The notes: generated by a model not told the origin, from the sequence alone. 64,000 nt of DNA from an uncultured Oscillospiraceae bacterium (GCA_910587135.1 CAJULF010000003.1:28403-92402); one strand, 5' to 3'; counted from the stretch's first letter, positions 8,234 to 16,987 are shown. Made by a program: numbers and translations.

Positions 8234-9220
8234 ATGCGTACCTTTATATCTTATTTATATTCGCGCTTCAGGACTATCGTGGCGCTGGCTTTGATAACCG
8301 TTATTTTTTTATGGGTATTCACGCTGTATAACGCACCCGCGGACGCTGTTGTCTACGGCGCGCTGATAACCGCGGTAATCGGTCTGGCGGCTGCGGTGGT
8401 CGATTATATGGGATACCGCAGACGACATAAGCGTATGCGTGAGCTTGCCGACGAGATTACCATTACGCTTGAAAATCTGCCCATAGCGCGCGACAGGACA
8501 GAGCGCGACTACGAACAGCTTATTGTAAAGCTGTTCGAGGACAGGCGCGAACTGGAGAACTCAATCATACAAAAAGAAACAGACATGACAGAATACTACA
8601 CCATGTGGGTTCACCAGATAAAAACGCCAATAGCCGCAATGCGGCTCACGCTGCAAGGCATGGACACCGCAGAAGCTCGGGAGCTTTCCGAGGAGCTTCA
8701 GCGTATCGAGCAGTATGTCGAGATGGTTTTGTGCTACCTAAGACTGGACAGCGACAGCACCGACTACCTTATACGCCGCTGCGACCTCGATGAAATAGCG
8801 CGGCAGGCTGTCCGCAAATACTCACCGCAGTTTATCCGAAGAAAGCTTCGGCTGGATTACGAACCGCTAAACTATTCCGTACTGACAGATGATAAATGGC
8901 TGCTCTTCGTGATAGAGCAGGTCATCTCGAACGCGCTAAAATATACACGCTCGGGAACGGTCAGGATATACCTTGACGGCGAGGATCTATGTGTAAGGGA
9001 TACGGGAATAGGCATTGCACAGGAGGATCTGCCGCGAATATTTGAGAAAGGCTACACGGGCTGCAACGGGCGCACCGACAAAAAAGCAAGCGGTATCGGG
9101 CTTTACCTCTGTCGACGTATCTGCACCGCATTAGGGCACGACATAATAGCGCGCTCCGACGAATCGGGCACGGAGATCAGGATTGGATTGCAACGTGAAA
9201 AAATAGACACACGCGATTAA
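8234..9220 (+). CDS. Intramembrane-sensing histidine kinase, BceS-like
   Basis: The 328-residue kinase has two membrane helices near residues 14-31 and 38-58 with almost no extracellular loop, the hallmark of BceS-type kinases that sense through a partner transporter. The phosphorylated His is in MWVHQIKTPIAAMR (about H127). The ATP-binding boxes are N (VISNALKY), G1 (DTGIGI) and G2 (ASGIGLYL). The partner transporter is missing downstream. A diverged copy of the last 20 codons lies at 9618-9680. Confidence 0.9.
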   Translation: MRTFISYLYSRFRTIVALALITVIFLWVFTLYNAPADAVVYGALITAVIGLAAAVVDYMGYRRRHKRMRELADEITITLENLPIARDRTERDYEQLIVKLFEDRRELENSIIQKETDMTEYYTMWVHQIKTPIAAMRLTLQGMDTAEARELSEELQRIEQYVEMVLCYLRLDSDSTDYLIRRCDLDEIARQAVRKYSPQFIRRKLRLDYEPLNYSVLTDDKWLLFVIEQVISNALKYTRSGTVRIYLDGEDLCVRDTGIGIAQEDLPRIFEKGYTGCNGRTDKKASGIGLYLCRRICTALGHDIIARSDESGTEIRIGLQREKIDTRD

Positions 9221-9290
9221 ATTTGCGGGTGTATTTGTGCGCATAGTCGGCACGGAACAGCGTTATGATATCCATAACGATTATAGCATA

Positions 9291-9319
9291 TTGATTTTTG
9301 TCAGAGCTTGTGGTATAAT
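9291..9319 (+). promoter_or_regulatory. Promoter of the methyltransferase pseudogene
   Basis: TTGATT (9291-9296), 17 bp, TATAAT (9314-9319), 48 bp before the pseudogene ATG. A decayed second copy of this stretch lies at about 9876-9957, where the -10 has become CATAAA. Confidence 0.6.
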
Positions 9320-9366
9320 TTATTCGTAAAGTTTAACAGCCCGGCAAGTAATGAGAAGTAAAGTAC

Positions 9367-9574
9367 ATGAAAGATTACAGTAAAAATCATAAGCGGGCAT
9401 GGGAATGTAACGCTTATGATTTTTGGGTAAGTACATCGGGGCACCAAATACACAATCAGCGAGATAATAAATTCCATCATAAACAGTGAATTCAGTTTAA
9501 AAAAATTCGATGAACATCCGGAATGAAAAAACAACAAAATACCCGGAGAGTTTACTGCCATAGCAATAAAATAG
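9367..9574 (+). pseudogene. Internally deleted class I SAM-dependent methyltransferase
   Basis: From ATG 9367 the reading MKDYSKNHKRAWECNAYDFW matches the N-terminus of a common clostridial SAM-dependent methyltransferase family. After about 25 codons the frame shifts and continues directly as the family's C-terminus (KYTISEIINSIINSEF, then SLKKFDEHPE). A TGA replaces the expected Trp, followed in frame by KNNKIPGEFTAIAIK and a TAG at 9572. About 170 central residues, with the whole SAM-binding core, are missing. The gene therefore carries a large internal deletion, a frameshift and a nonsense codon and cannot be functional. Family recognition is from memory. Confidence 0.75.
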
Positions 9575-9617
9575 CTTCATATGAATATATCAATAGCCTC
9601 TATGAAATTATCACACT

Positions 9618-9712
9618 TTCCGATGAAATCGGCACGAAAACTCGGATAGGATCGCGGCGCGAAAAGACAGACATCTGCTTAAATTTTCGGATGCTTTTTG
9701 ATATAGTCGTCG
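9618..9712 (+). pseudogene. Decayed copy of the BceS-like kinase tail
   Basis: The reading SDEIGTKTRIGSRREKTDI matches the end of the kinase at 8234-9220 (SDESGTEIRIGLQREKIDT). The nucleotide similarity continues beyond the kinase stop codon to an ATAGTCG shared with 9244-9250. Only the last 20 or so codons survive and there is no start. It is a remnant of a duplication. Confidence 0.65.
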
Positions 9713-9767
9713 CAGTACAATGATATGATGTGTATACGGTTACAGCTTGTAAAAAAATCCTATTCGC

Positions 9768-9866
9768 AAAGCAATTTCGGCATATTAAATTTCAAAAAGT
9801 GCCGAGGTTCCGCGCAACAATCGTTTGGTTTGTTTTAGCATTTTGAAATTTTATAAATAATCAGCA
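9768..9866 (-). repeat. Degenerate family A intergenic repeat
   Basis: The segment has the family A features in reverse orientation: GCAATTTCGGC followed by AAATTTCAAAAAG, and at the other end TTTTGAAATTTTATAAATAATCAGC. The outer stem AAATTTCAAAA/TTTTGAAATTT is intact but the inner hairpins are eroded. It interrupts the second copy of the duplicated kinase-tail/promoter block. Confidence 0.55.
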
Positions 9867-10047
9867 TTAGGTCAGCCATGATATACATTCAGAACCATAT
9901 TCCATTGATTTCTATAGGAGCCTGTGGCATAAACATTTGTTTAGTTTAACATCTCAACAAATCGAAATACAGCAATCGAAATCAAGAAAAATATTCTATG
10001 TTCCTGTATAATTAACATAAGGCAATCAAATGAGGCGGTGGCAAGAG

Positions 10048-11016
10048 ATGAATGAATGGTGCAGTCTGGTACAAACAATTGTGGGAGAGGTCGATAAATA
10101 CATTAAGAATCGGAACGAGGAGATATTAACCCTTTCTGCCCTTTCACAAAAGTTGGGTTATTCTGAATTCCACATTTCCCGTAAATTCAGAGAAATTTCC
10201 GGAATGCATTTTCGTGACTATTTAAGACATCGCACACTTGCTTTTGCATTAAAGGAAATCCGTGATACCTCAAAAGGTATACTGGAAATTGCGATGGATT
10301 ACGGCTTTTCCAGTCACGAAGCGTTTTCCCGTTCTTTTAAAGAAGCCTACGGCATAACCCCAAGCGAATATCGACAAAAGCCCGTCCCCGTCGTCCTTCG
10401 TACTATCATCAAACCGTTTGATTGCTACTTAATAAGTATTGGAGGAACTAATATGAAAGATACTAAAGATGATGTTAAGGTGTATTTTGTGAATATACCC
10501 GCACACAAATACCTGCACATCAGAAACTATGAGAGTATCGGTTATTGGGATTTCTGGCAAAAGCAAAGCAAGATACCCGGTCAGGACTGCGATACTATTT
10601 GCGGACTGCTCGACAGTATAAAAGGAAAGCTTGACGATGCCGGCGGTGATGATGCAAACAGCAGCAGCGGTCAGATCATGGCATATATCAATGAGCCCAC
10701 CGGCAGAATTTGCAGCTGGGGTATTCCGATAGCTGAAAGCTACGGTGTTCGGCTTCCCGCTGATTATGACGGTGAAATTCCCGAACAGATGCAAATGATG
10801 GATGTTCCCGATGGAGAATATATTGTATTTGAACACGGTCCGTTTGACCATCAGACACAGAACTGTAATGTTGAACAAAAGATAGAAGAGGCTATGAAAA
10901 ACTTCGATTATGCTTCCTCGGGTTATTGTCTTGACACCGAGCAAGGCAGGGTGTTCTATTTTTATCATGACCCCGAACGGTTCTGGAAGTATGTCAGACC
11001 CGTTAAAAAGCTGTAA
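10048..11016 (+). CDS. AraC-family regulator with GyrI-like effector-binding domain
   Basis: Residues 1-110 contain the two AraC HTH motifs (LSALSQKLGYSEFHISRKFRE and ILEIAMDYGFSSHEAFSRSFKEAYGITPSEYR). Residues 150-322 form a GyrI/Rob-like ligand-binding domain, a pocket that in relatives binds small hydrophobic cations or drugs. The start MNEW at 10048 is preferred because I recall homologues starting there. An ATG at 10030 with AAGG upstream would add six residues. A TATAAT lies at 10007-10012. Its target genes are not evident nearby. Confidence 0.85.
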   Translation: MNEWCSLVQTIVGEVDKYIKNRNEEILTLSALSQKLGYSEFHISRKFREISGMHFRDYLRHRTLAFALKEIRDTSKGILEIAMDYGFSSHEAFSRSFKEAYGITPSEYRQKPVPVVLRTIIKPFDCYLISIGGTNMKDTKDDVKVYFVNIPAHKYLHIRNYESIGYWDFWQKQSKIPGQDCDTICGLLDSIKGKLDDAGGDDANSSSGQIMAYINEPTGRICSWGIPIAESYGVRLPADYDGEIPEQMQMMDVPDGEYIVFEHGPFDHQTQNCNVEQKIEEAMKNFDYASSGYCLDTEQGRVFYFYHDPERFWKYVRPVKKL

Positions 11017-11103
11017 TAAGAAGCATAAGAATTTTCTGTAATGAACACAATTCGCAGTGCGTTAAATTCCAATTTACATCAGACTTTATCAAGCTAAATC
11101 AAG

Positions 11104-11140
11104 CAGCGGCATTGATTATCAAAATCGGTGTCGCTGTTTA
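11104..11140 (+). terminator. Terminator after the AraC-type gene
   Basis: CAGCGGCA (11104-11111) pairs with TGTCGCTG (11129-11136) with one mismatch, followed by TTTATTTT. Confidence 0.5.
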
Positions 11141-11215
11141 TTTTGAGCACCTGCAATATTTTTATTTGTGACAATAGAGTATTCACTTTCGACTATATTA
11201 ACAGGGGGTGATAAA

Positions 11216-11767
11216 GTGGATGACGACAAGCTGACGGAGCTGCTGTGGGAACACGACGAAAAAGGACTCGCAGCGCTAAAGGCAAAGCACGGGCGGCTTA
11301 TACTTAACATATGCCGCGGTATACTTAAATCGCCGCAGGACGCGGAGGAATGTCTCAACGACGCCCTGCTCGCCATGTGGAACAGCATACCGCCAGACAG
11401 ACCCGAAAACCTGACCGCCTACGCCGCGAAAATAGCCCGCCGCAAGGCTGTGGACAGGCTGCGCTACAACACCGCGGCAATACGAAACGCCGAGCTGCTG
11501 ACAGAGCTTGACGAGTGCATTCCCTCATCATACCGTGCTGAGGAAAAAGCCGAAAAATCCGAACTTTCCGCGGCGCTCAACGACTGGCTGAGGAAACAAG
11601 GCGAAAAGCAGCAGCGTCTTTTCGTTCAGCGTTACTTCCTTATGAACAGTGTTCTGAAATCCGCCGAAAAGACGGGAATGAGCCTCACGGCGGCTACTAC
11701 CGCGCTGTCGCGCATGAGAAAATCACTAAAAGACTATCTGATCGAAAGGGGATTATTTTATGAATGA
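11216..11767 (+). CDS. ECF-type RNA polymerase sigma factor
   Basis: The 183-residue protein has sigma region 2 in about residues 5-85 (AEECLNDALLAMWNSIPPDRPENLTAYAAKIARRKAVDRLR) and region 4 in the C-terminal third. The start is the GTG at 11216, which has a strong AGGGGGTG six bases upstream; the longer ATG at 11168 has none. The next gene overlaps its end by 8 nt and encodes a single-pass membrane protein, the usual sigma/anti-sigma arrangement. The factor would be held at the membrane until a signal releases it. Confidence 0.88.
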   Translation: MDDDKLTELLWEHDEKGLAALKAKHGRLILNICRGILKSPQDAEECLNDALLAMWNSIPPDRPENLTAYAAKIARRKAVDRLRYNTAAIRNAELLTELDECIPSSYRAEEKAEKSELSAALNDWLRKQGEKQQRLFVQRYFLMNSVLKSAEKTGMSLTAATTALSRMRKSLKDYLIERGLFYE

Positions 11768-12488
11768 TTTGAACAAACTGCTTGAAGCCGCGGGCAATAT
11801 CGACGACGATATTATCGAAAGGTCGCTGAAGCCGCGCAAATTCAGCCGCGCTTACATCGTGATAGCAATAGCTGCGGCGCTCACGCTGCTTATGGGAGCA
11901 GTGGTAATAAACAGACAAACCTTAGAATCCAACAACGCACAGGTGACTTACAACATAATCTCACAGACACAAGCGCGCATTCTGACTTACGAGGAAATAC
12001 TGGAGCTTGGCGGAGTTCATAAGAATGACAATGACAATCCTTGGGATTACGGCATATTCCAATTTGATGAGCTTACACCCTCGGAGCTGCTTTCTGAATT
12101 TAATCTTCCTGTTCTCGGCAATGAAAATTTTACTGAGCTTAAGGGACCCGAATATTTTTTCCATAAAGACGATGACATAACCGCGAGCTTTTATTATGAG
12201 CTGCTCGACAATGAAACTGGCGCGAAGCTGATGATTCGTATGAAGGCAATTCTTGACGAGGAGCGCATAACAAGCGCGGGAATACTGAATTGGGACATTG
12301 ACGAAATACTGGAGCTTAACGACGGATCAAAGGCAATGTTCTCCTATTTCCCCGCTGATGAAACGGCAAGCGGCAGTGAATTTAACAATATTTTTTTCAG
12401 CTATGAGGGCATTAAATACGATATGACAGTCTATTTTGTCGATGGAGATACCTGCAAGGAAATATTAAACCGTCTGGGCATACTGTAA
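11760..12488 (+). CDS. Membrane-anchored probable anti-sigma factor
   Basis: The 242-residue protein has a short cytoplasmic N-terminus (residues 1-30), one membrane helix at about 32-50 (IVIAIAAALTLLMGAVVI) and an extracellular acidic domain of about 190 residues that I do not recognise. Its start overlaps the sigma gene by 8 nt, implying translational coupling. The topology and position are those of an anti-sigma factor; no zinc-binding HxxxCxxC motif is visible in the N-terminus, so it is not of the ZAS class. Confidence 0.7.
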   Translation: MNDLNKLLEAAGNIDDDIIERSLKPRKFSRAYIVIAIAAALTLLMGAVVINRQTLESNNAQVTYNIISQTQARILTYEEILELGGVHKNDNDNPWDYGIFQFDELTPSELLSEFNLPVLGNENFTELKGPEYFFHKDDDITASFYYELLDNETGAKLMIRMKAILDEERITSAGILNWDIDEILELNDGSKAMFSYFPADETASGSEFNNIFFSYEGIKYDMTVYFVDGDTCKEILNRLGIL

Positions 12489-12496
12489 TATCAAAA

Positions 12497-12517
12497 GGGA
12501 AGCTCGTACCGCTTCCC
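12497..12517. terminator. Terminator-like hairpin, first of a near-identical pair
   Basis: GGGAAGC (12497-12503) pairs with GCTTCCC (12511-12517), preceded by AAAA. A near-identical hairpin lies at 12714-12734, on the other side of a family A repeat. Confidence 0.55.
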
Positions 12518-12523
12518 CCGGAC

Positions 12524-12708
12524 TGTATATAAAGGTTGACTTAAATCGGATGATTTAAAAAAATTTCAAAATTTCCGCACTCACGCTCCGCTTCACTTCG
12601 TTTCGCTCTGCGCGACTGCGGAAACCGCGCGCATTTGCCAAATGGCAAACGTGCGCTTTTTGAAATTTAATGAAACGACATTGCGTGGCATTTAGGCATT
12701 TTATGCAG
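12524..12708 (+). repeat. Family A intergenic repeat, copy 1
   Basis: It starts TGTATATAAAGGTTGACTTAA and contains AAATTTCAAAATTTCCGCA, a stem TTTCCGCA/TGCGGAAA, a hairpin CATTTGCC/GGCAAA(C)G and the closing TTTTTGAAATTT. Copies lie at 39960, 18384 (reversed), 63738 and 63913, and a worn one at 9768. No protein is encoded. Confidence 0.75.
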
Positions 12709-12713
12709 GCTTA

Positions 12714-12740
12714 GGGAAGCGTATACCGCTTCCCTTTTGC
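12714..12740. terminator. Terminator of the anti-sigma/ABC convergent junction
   Basis: GGGAAGCG (12714-12721) pairs perfectly with CGCTTCCC (12727-12734), followed by TTTTG. It can serve the plus-strand sigma operon and, read the other way, the minus-strand ABC operon ending at 12746. Confidence 0.7.
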
Positions 12741-12745
12741 TTTGT

Positions 12746-14626
12746 TTATGTCGCAATCCCCGCGAACTGGCTCTGATAAAGCTCGTAATAACAGCCTTTC
12801 TGAGCAAGAAGCTCATCGTGGTCGCCCGCCTCCACGACCTTTCCGCCGCTGATAACGACGATCTTGTCCGCGTCGCGTATTGTTGACAGGCGGTGTGCGA
12901 TAATAAGACTGGTCCTGCCCTTCATAAGGTTTATCATAGCCTCCTGGATATGCATTTCGGTGCGGGTGTCTATGCTGGAGGTCGCCTCGTCAAGAATGAG
13001 TATTTTCGGATTGGCAAGCACCGCACGGGCTATTGAAATAAGCTGCCGCTGCCCCTGCGAGAGATTTCCGCCGCCCTCGGTAAGCATGGTGTCATAACCA
13101 TCGGAGAGCTTCTCCGCGAAGTCGTCTACCCTCGCCAGCTTCGCCGCCGCCCTTATTTCCTCGTCGGTGGCGTCAATGCGCCCGTAGCGGATATTCTGCG
13201 CAATGGTGTCGGTGAATATTACCGTGTCCTGCAAAACTATCCCTATGCTTCCGCGCAGCTTATTCTTGGGGATATCGCGGATATCCGTGCCGTCAAGGGT
13301 AATTATTCCCCCGTCAATATCGTAAAAGCGCGTCAGCAGATTTACAACCGTGGTCTTTCCGCTGCCCGTTGCGCCTACGATAGCGATTTTCTGACCGCTC
13401 TTCACCCACAGGTTAAAGTCCTTGAGCACCTGCTCGCCCTTGACATAGGAAAAGTCGATATCCCTGAAATTGAGATCGCCCTTTACCCGCTCTATCTCAA
13501 ACGGAGCATTTCCACCCGCGTCCTCGGGTTCGCTGTCAAGTATTTCAAAAACACGCTCCGCACCGGCAAGCGCGGTCTGTATCTGTGCGTACTGGTTGGC
13601 TATTTCGTTGATGGGGCGTGTAAACTGCTTGGAGTAGGTTATAAATGCCTGTATCGTTCCTACAGTGATGGCGGGTACGGGGAGAAATCCTATTGAAAAA
13701 TCCCCTTTGACTGCAAGCCAGCCGCCAACCGCCGCGATTATCAGAAAGCCGATATTTCCGATGGTATTCATACAGGGTCCCATAATGCCGCCGAGTATCT
13801 GCGCTTTTGTTCCCACCCTGCAAAGCTTGTCGCTGGTCTTGTTGAAATCCCCGCAGATAATTTTCTCGCGGGTAAATGCCTTGATGGTGCGGCAGCCTGT
13901 CACCGCTTCCTCAATCTGTCCGTTGAGAACGCCAAGGGTGGACTGCTGAAGCGGGTAGTATTTCCTCATGAATTTGGACAAAAAGCGCGTTACCACCAAT
14001 GTGAGAACCAGCGTTATCAGGCTGACCAGCGTTAACAGCCACGAGTAATACACCATCATCGCAAAGCAGCCTATAAGCGTAATTACACCCGATATAAGGG
14101 AGCTGAGTGACTGGGAAACTGAGTTTGAAACGTTCTCCGCGTCGTTTGTCATGCGGCTCATGATATCTCCGTGCTTGTGGGTATCAATATACTTTATCGG
14201 CAGACGGGATATCTTTGCGAAAAGATCGTTTCGCATCGTCCTTACGGTGTATTGGGACAGCTTTGCGGCGAAGAGCGTCTGAAAATATGTCAGAACCGCG
14301 GAGATCAGATAGATGACGCCCAGCAGCGCCAGCCACTTCCCCATTGTTCCTATATCCAGCACCGTTACCGCGTCAATAGCTTTTCCCGAAACGGAGGGCG
14401 CGGCAACATTCAGTACGGTAGCCGCAACGGTTACCGCCAGCATTCCCACAAGAAGATTTTTATTTCTGCCGATATAGGAGATAATGCGCTTTAACGTAGC
14501 TTTTACGTTTTTCGGCTTCTCCGCGGGCATTCCCATACCGTGCGGTCCACCGGGTCCGCCCGGTCCGTGCGGACGTCTGCCGGGGGCGAGATTTACCGGC
14601 TGTTTATTCTCAGCCAACGCGCTCAT
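12746..14626 (-). CDS. ABC exporter subunit, catalytically complete half
   Basis: The 626-residue protein has a Pro/Gly-rich N-terminal tail (residues 10-35), six membrane helices in about 50-340 and a C-terminal ATPase. Walker A is GATGSGKTT, the signature is LSQGQRQ, Walker B is ILILDEATSSID with the catalytic Glu, and the switch His is in IIAHR. The upstream partner gene overlaps it by 17 nt and has a degenerate ATPase, so the two form a heterodimeric exporter of the BmrCD/LmrCD kind, typically moving drugs or peptides outward. A MarR gene leads the operon. Confidence 0.92.
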   Translation of the reverse strand: MSALAENKQPVNLAPGRRPHGPGGPGGPHGMGMPAEKPKNVKATLKRIISYIGRNKNLLVGMLAVTVAATVLNVAAPSVSGKAIDAVTVLDIGTMGKWLALLGVIYLISAVLTYFQTLFAAKLSQYTVRTMRNDLFAKISRLPIKYIDTHKHGDIMSRMTNDAENVSNSVSQSLSSLISGVITLIGCFAMMVYYSWLLTLVSLITLVLTLVVTRFLSKFMRKYYPLQQSTLGVLNGQIEEAVTGCRTIKAFTREKIICGDFNKTSDKLCRVGTKAQILGGIMGPCMNTIGNIGFLIIAAVGGWLAVKGDFSIGFLPVPAITVGTIQAFITYSKQFTRPINEIANQYAQIQTALAGAERVFEILDSEPEDAGGNAPFEIERVKGDLNFRDIDFSYVKGEQVLKDFNLWVKSGQKIAIVGATGSGKTTVVNLLTRFYDIDGGIITLDGTDIRDIPKNKLRGSIGIVLQDTVIFTDTIAQNIRYGRIDATDEEIRAAAKLARVDDFAEKLSDGYDTMLTEGGGNLSQGQRQLISIARAVLANPKILILDEATSSIDTRTEMHIQEAMINLMKGRTSLIIAHRLSTIRDADKIVVISGGKVVEAGDHDELLAQKGCYYELYQSQFAGIAT

Positions 14627-16352
14627 CTCCTTCCCTCATCTGCGAGCTGTAAATATCCTTGTATACCTCACATGATTCTAAAAGATTCGCATGACTGTCA
14701 AAGGCGACAAGCCGCCCGTTATCTATGACAGCTATCCTGTCAGCCTTCATAACGCTTGCTACACGCTGAGCTATCATTATTACCGTTGTATCTCCGAGAT
14801 TTTCCCTCAGCGCACGCTGAAGCTTGGCGTCGGTGGAAAGATCGAGCGCCGACATACTGTCGTCAAAAATTAGTATCTCCGGCTTCTTGGCGATAGCCCT
14901 CGCTATGGAAAGCCGCTGCTTCTGTCCGCCCGAAAGCGATGAGCCTTTTTCGGTTATCATATCCTTATAGCCGTCGGTGAAGCTCTCTATAAACTCGCTC
15001 GCCTGAGCCGTTTCCGCGGCGCGGCGGACTTCCTCGTCAGTCGCCTCGGAGTTCCCCCAGCGTATATTCTGCTCTATGGTTTCGCTGAAAAGCTCGCTTT
15101 TTTGCAGCACAAAGCCGACTTTCCTGCGAAGCGCGGCGGTGTCGTATTCCTTTACGTTTACTCCGTCAACCAGAACCTCGCCCTCTGTTGCATCGTAAAA
15201 ACGCGCTATAAGGCTTACCAGAGAAGTTTTTCCGCAGCCCGTGGCGCCGAGTATTGCCACAGTTTCTCCCCTGCTGACCTTAAAGCTGATATCGCTGAGT
15301 ACGTTGTTGGCGTGAACATTGGGATAGCGGAAGGATACGCTTCTGAACTCGACCGTTCCCTGCTCCTGTGTTTCTCCGTCAAAGCCGCCGTCCTTTATGG
15401 CAGGCTCGGTATCCAGCACCTCCGCGATACGCTTCGCGGACGCGGACGCTCGGGTAACCATCTGAAACACCATTCCTATCATCATCATGGACATAAGTAT
15501 CTGGGTGATGTAGGTTATCGCCGCCATAACTCTGCCCACCTCAAGGGACTGCGCCTCGACCTGCTTGCCGCCGATAAAGATGACAGCGATCACCGAAGCG
15601 TTCATAAGAACGGACAATATTGGCATCAGCAGCGCCATCAGCTTCTGAACGCGCAGATTTGTTTCACAAAGCTCATTGTTTGCCACAGAGAAGCGATTTG
15701 TTTCGTACTCCTCGCGGGTATAAGCCTTTACGACCCTCGCGCCCGTAATATTCTCCTGCACCACGCTGTTAACTCTGTCCAGCTTGCTCTGTACTATTCC
15801 GAACAGGGGCGAACCCTTTTTCAGCACGACCAGTATTATAACAAGCTGTATCGGCAGCATTACAAGCAGAATAAGCCCGAATGAAACGTTGATTTTCAGC
15901 ACCATGTAAATACCGCCGATAAACTGCATAAGCGTTCTTACCATCATACGCAGCGCCATTGCCACAAAATCCTGGCAGGCGGTTATATCATTGGTAAGGC
16001 GGGTCACAAGAGAACCTGTGGTAAAGCTGTCGGTCTGCTGAAAGCTCATATTCATGACGCGGGAAAACGCGTCCTTGCGCAGATCGCATGAAAAGCGCTG
16101 CGATGCGGTCGTCCCGAAAATCCCCGCCATAATGCCGCCGAAGCAGCCTATAAAAGCCACGATAAGCATGCGAAGCCCGACACTGAAAATGACCTCCATG
16201 TCCCCGGGAAGCACGCCTTCGTCCACAATTCGCGACATAAGGTCGGGCAGCAGCAGATCCATGCTAACCTCAAGTATCATGAACAGCGGTGACAAAGCCG
16301 CGATGACCCAATATTTCCTGAGATATCTCAGTACCTTAGTCAATTTCCTCAC
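14610..16352 (-). CDS. ABC exporter subunit with degenerate ATPase site
   Basis: The 580-residue protein has six membrane helices in residues 1-310 followed by an ATPase with Walker A GATGCGKTS and signature LSGGQKQ. The Walker B end reads IFDDSMSALD, with Asp in place of the catalytic Glu. The H-loop reads MIAQR, with Gln in place of His. That asymmetry is characteristic of the inactive half of heterodimeric exporters. It overlaps the MarR gene by 17 nt upstream and the active-half gene by 17 nt downstream, so all three are co-translated. Confidence 0.92.
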   Translation of the reverse strand: MRKLTKVLRYLRKYWVIAALSPLFMILEVSMDLLLPDLMSRIVDEGVLPGDMEVIFSVGLRMLIVAFIGCFGGIMAGIFGTTASQRFSCDLRKDAFSRVMNMSFQQTDSFTTGSLVTRLTNDITACQDFVAMALRMMVRTLMQFIGGIYMVLKINVSFGLILLVMLPIQLVIILVVLKKGSPLFGIVQSKLDRVNSVVQENITGARVVKAYTREEYETNRFSVANNELCETNLRVQKLMALLMPILSVLMNASVIAVIFIGGKQVEAQSLEVGRVMAAITYITQILMSMMMIGMVFQMVTRASASAKRIAEVLDTEPAIKDGGFDGETQEQGTVEFRSVSFRYPNVHANNVLSDISFKVSRGETVAILGATGCGKTSLVSLIARFYDATEGEVLVDGVNVKEYDTAALRRKVGFVLQKSELFSETIEQNIRWGNSEATDEEVRRAAETAQASEFIESFTDGYKDMITEKGSSLSGGQKQRLSIARAIAKKPEILIFDDSMSALDLSTDAKLQRALRENLGDTTVIMIAQRVASVMKADRIAVIDNGRLVAFDSHANLLESCEVYKDIYSSQMREGDERVG

Positions 16353-16794
16353 CCATCTCCGAAAGCAGATTTGCGCTCATTTTATCCGCCGCTGCACGTG
16401 CCGCCTTCAGTTCCTTGTCCGAAACGCCCTTAAGCATTATCTCCTCCGCCTTGCCGAGCGTTTCGAGTATTTTACCGTACATATCCTTTCCCTTATCGGT
16501 GAGGCTTACATGGGTTTCGCGGCGGTCGGAATCGTTCTTTACCCTTGCCACTATTCCCTCGCGCTCCATATTGCGCAGCGTTATGCTGATGGTGGGTGCC
16601 TTAAGCCCGGTAAGCTCCACAAGCTGGAGCTGGGTAAGACTTTCGCTTTCCATAAGCGGCTGCATCATATGCATATATGACGAGCGCATTCCGAATTTCA
16701 GCAGCTCCGAATTTACATATCTTATAAAAAGAGACCCTACGTTATTTATGTTTCCTATCCTGTCGCTGCCGTTGTTTATAACATTGTTTTTCAT
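16336..16794 (-). CDS. MarR-family repressor of the exporter operon
   Basis: The 152-residue protein has the winged-helix core with LTQLQLVELTGLKAPTISITLRNMEREGIVARV and the wing DRRETHVSLTDKG. The start at 16794 has AGGAAAGG upstream; the longer ORF to 16830 does not. It heads the ABC operon, and such MarR proteins usually repress their own operon and release DNA when the exported compound binds. The promoter at 16891-16918 is followed by an AT-rich stretch with TAGTTGATTAG-type sequence fitting a MarR site. Confidence 0.88.
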   Translation of the reverse strand: MKNNVINNGSDRIGNINNVGSLFIRYVNSELLKFGMRSSYMHMMQPLMESESLTQLQLVELTGLKAPTISITLRNMEREGIVARVKNDSDRRETHVSLTDKGKDMYGKILETLGKAEEIMLKGVSDKELKAARAAADKMSANLLSEMGEEID

Positions 16795-16879
16795 AAGTAC
16801 TTTCCTTTCCTCAGCGGCTTTGCCGCGCATATAGATTTGCCGTTTTTCGATTTCCGAGATGAGTAATTTATAAAACTAA

Positions 16880-16918
16880 TCAACTATTTAATTATACCGT
16901 ATTTTTTGTGATTGTCAA
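16880..16918 (-). promoter_or_regulatory. Promoter and likely MarR operator
   Basis: On the minus strand, TTGACA (16918-16913), 16 bp, TATAAT (16896-16891), followed by TAAATAGTTGATTAG over the start point. The latter resembles MarR operators, but its symmetry is imperfect. Confidence 0.6.
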
Positions 16919-16987
16919 TAAAGATTAGGTGAAAAATTGATGAAAAATATTTAGAGAGCAAAAAACAACAGGTAAGATGTGAATTTT

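Noticed and set aside
9301..9561. Hydrophobic minus-strand frame
   Set aside because: It is the reverse of the methyltransferase remnant and its promoter; no ribosome site.
9571..9723. In-frame plus-strand reading across 9523-9723 as a real small gene
   Set aside because: It merely joins the methyltransferase end and the copied kinase tail; the two halves belong to different lost genes.
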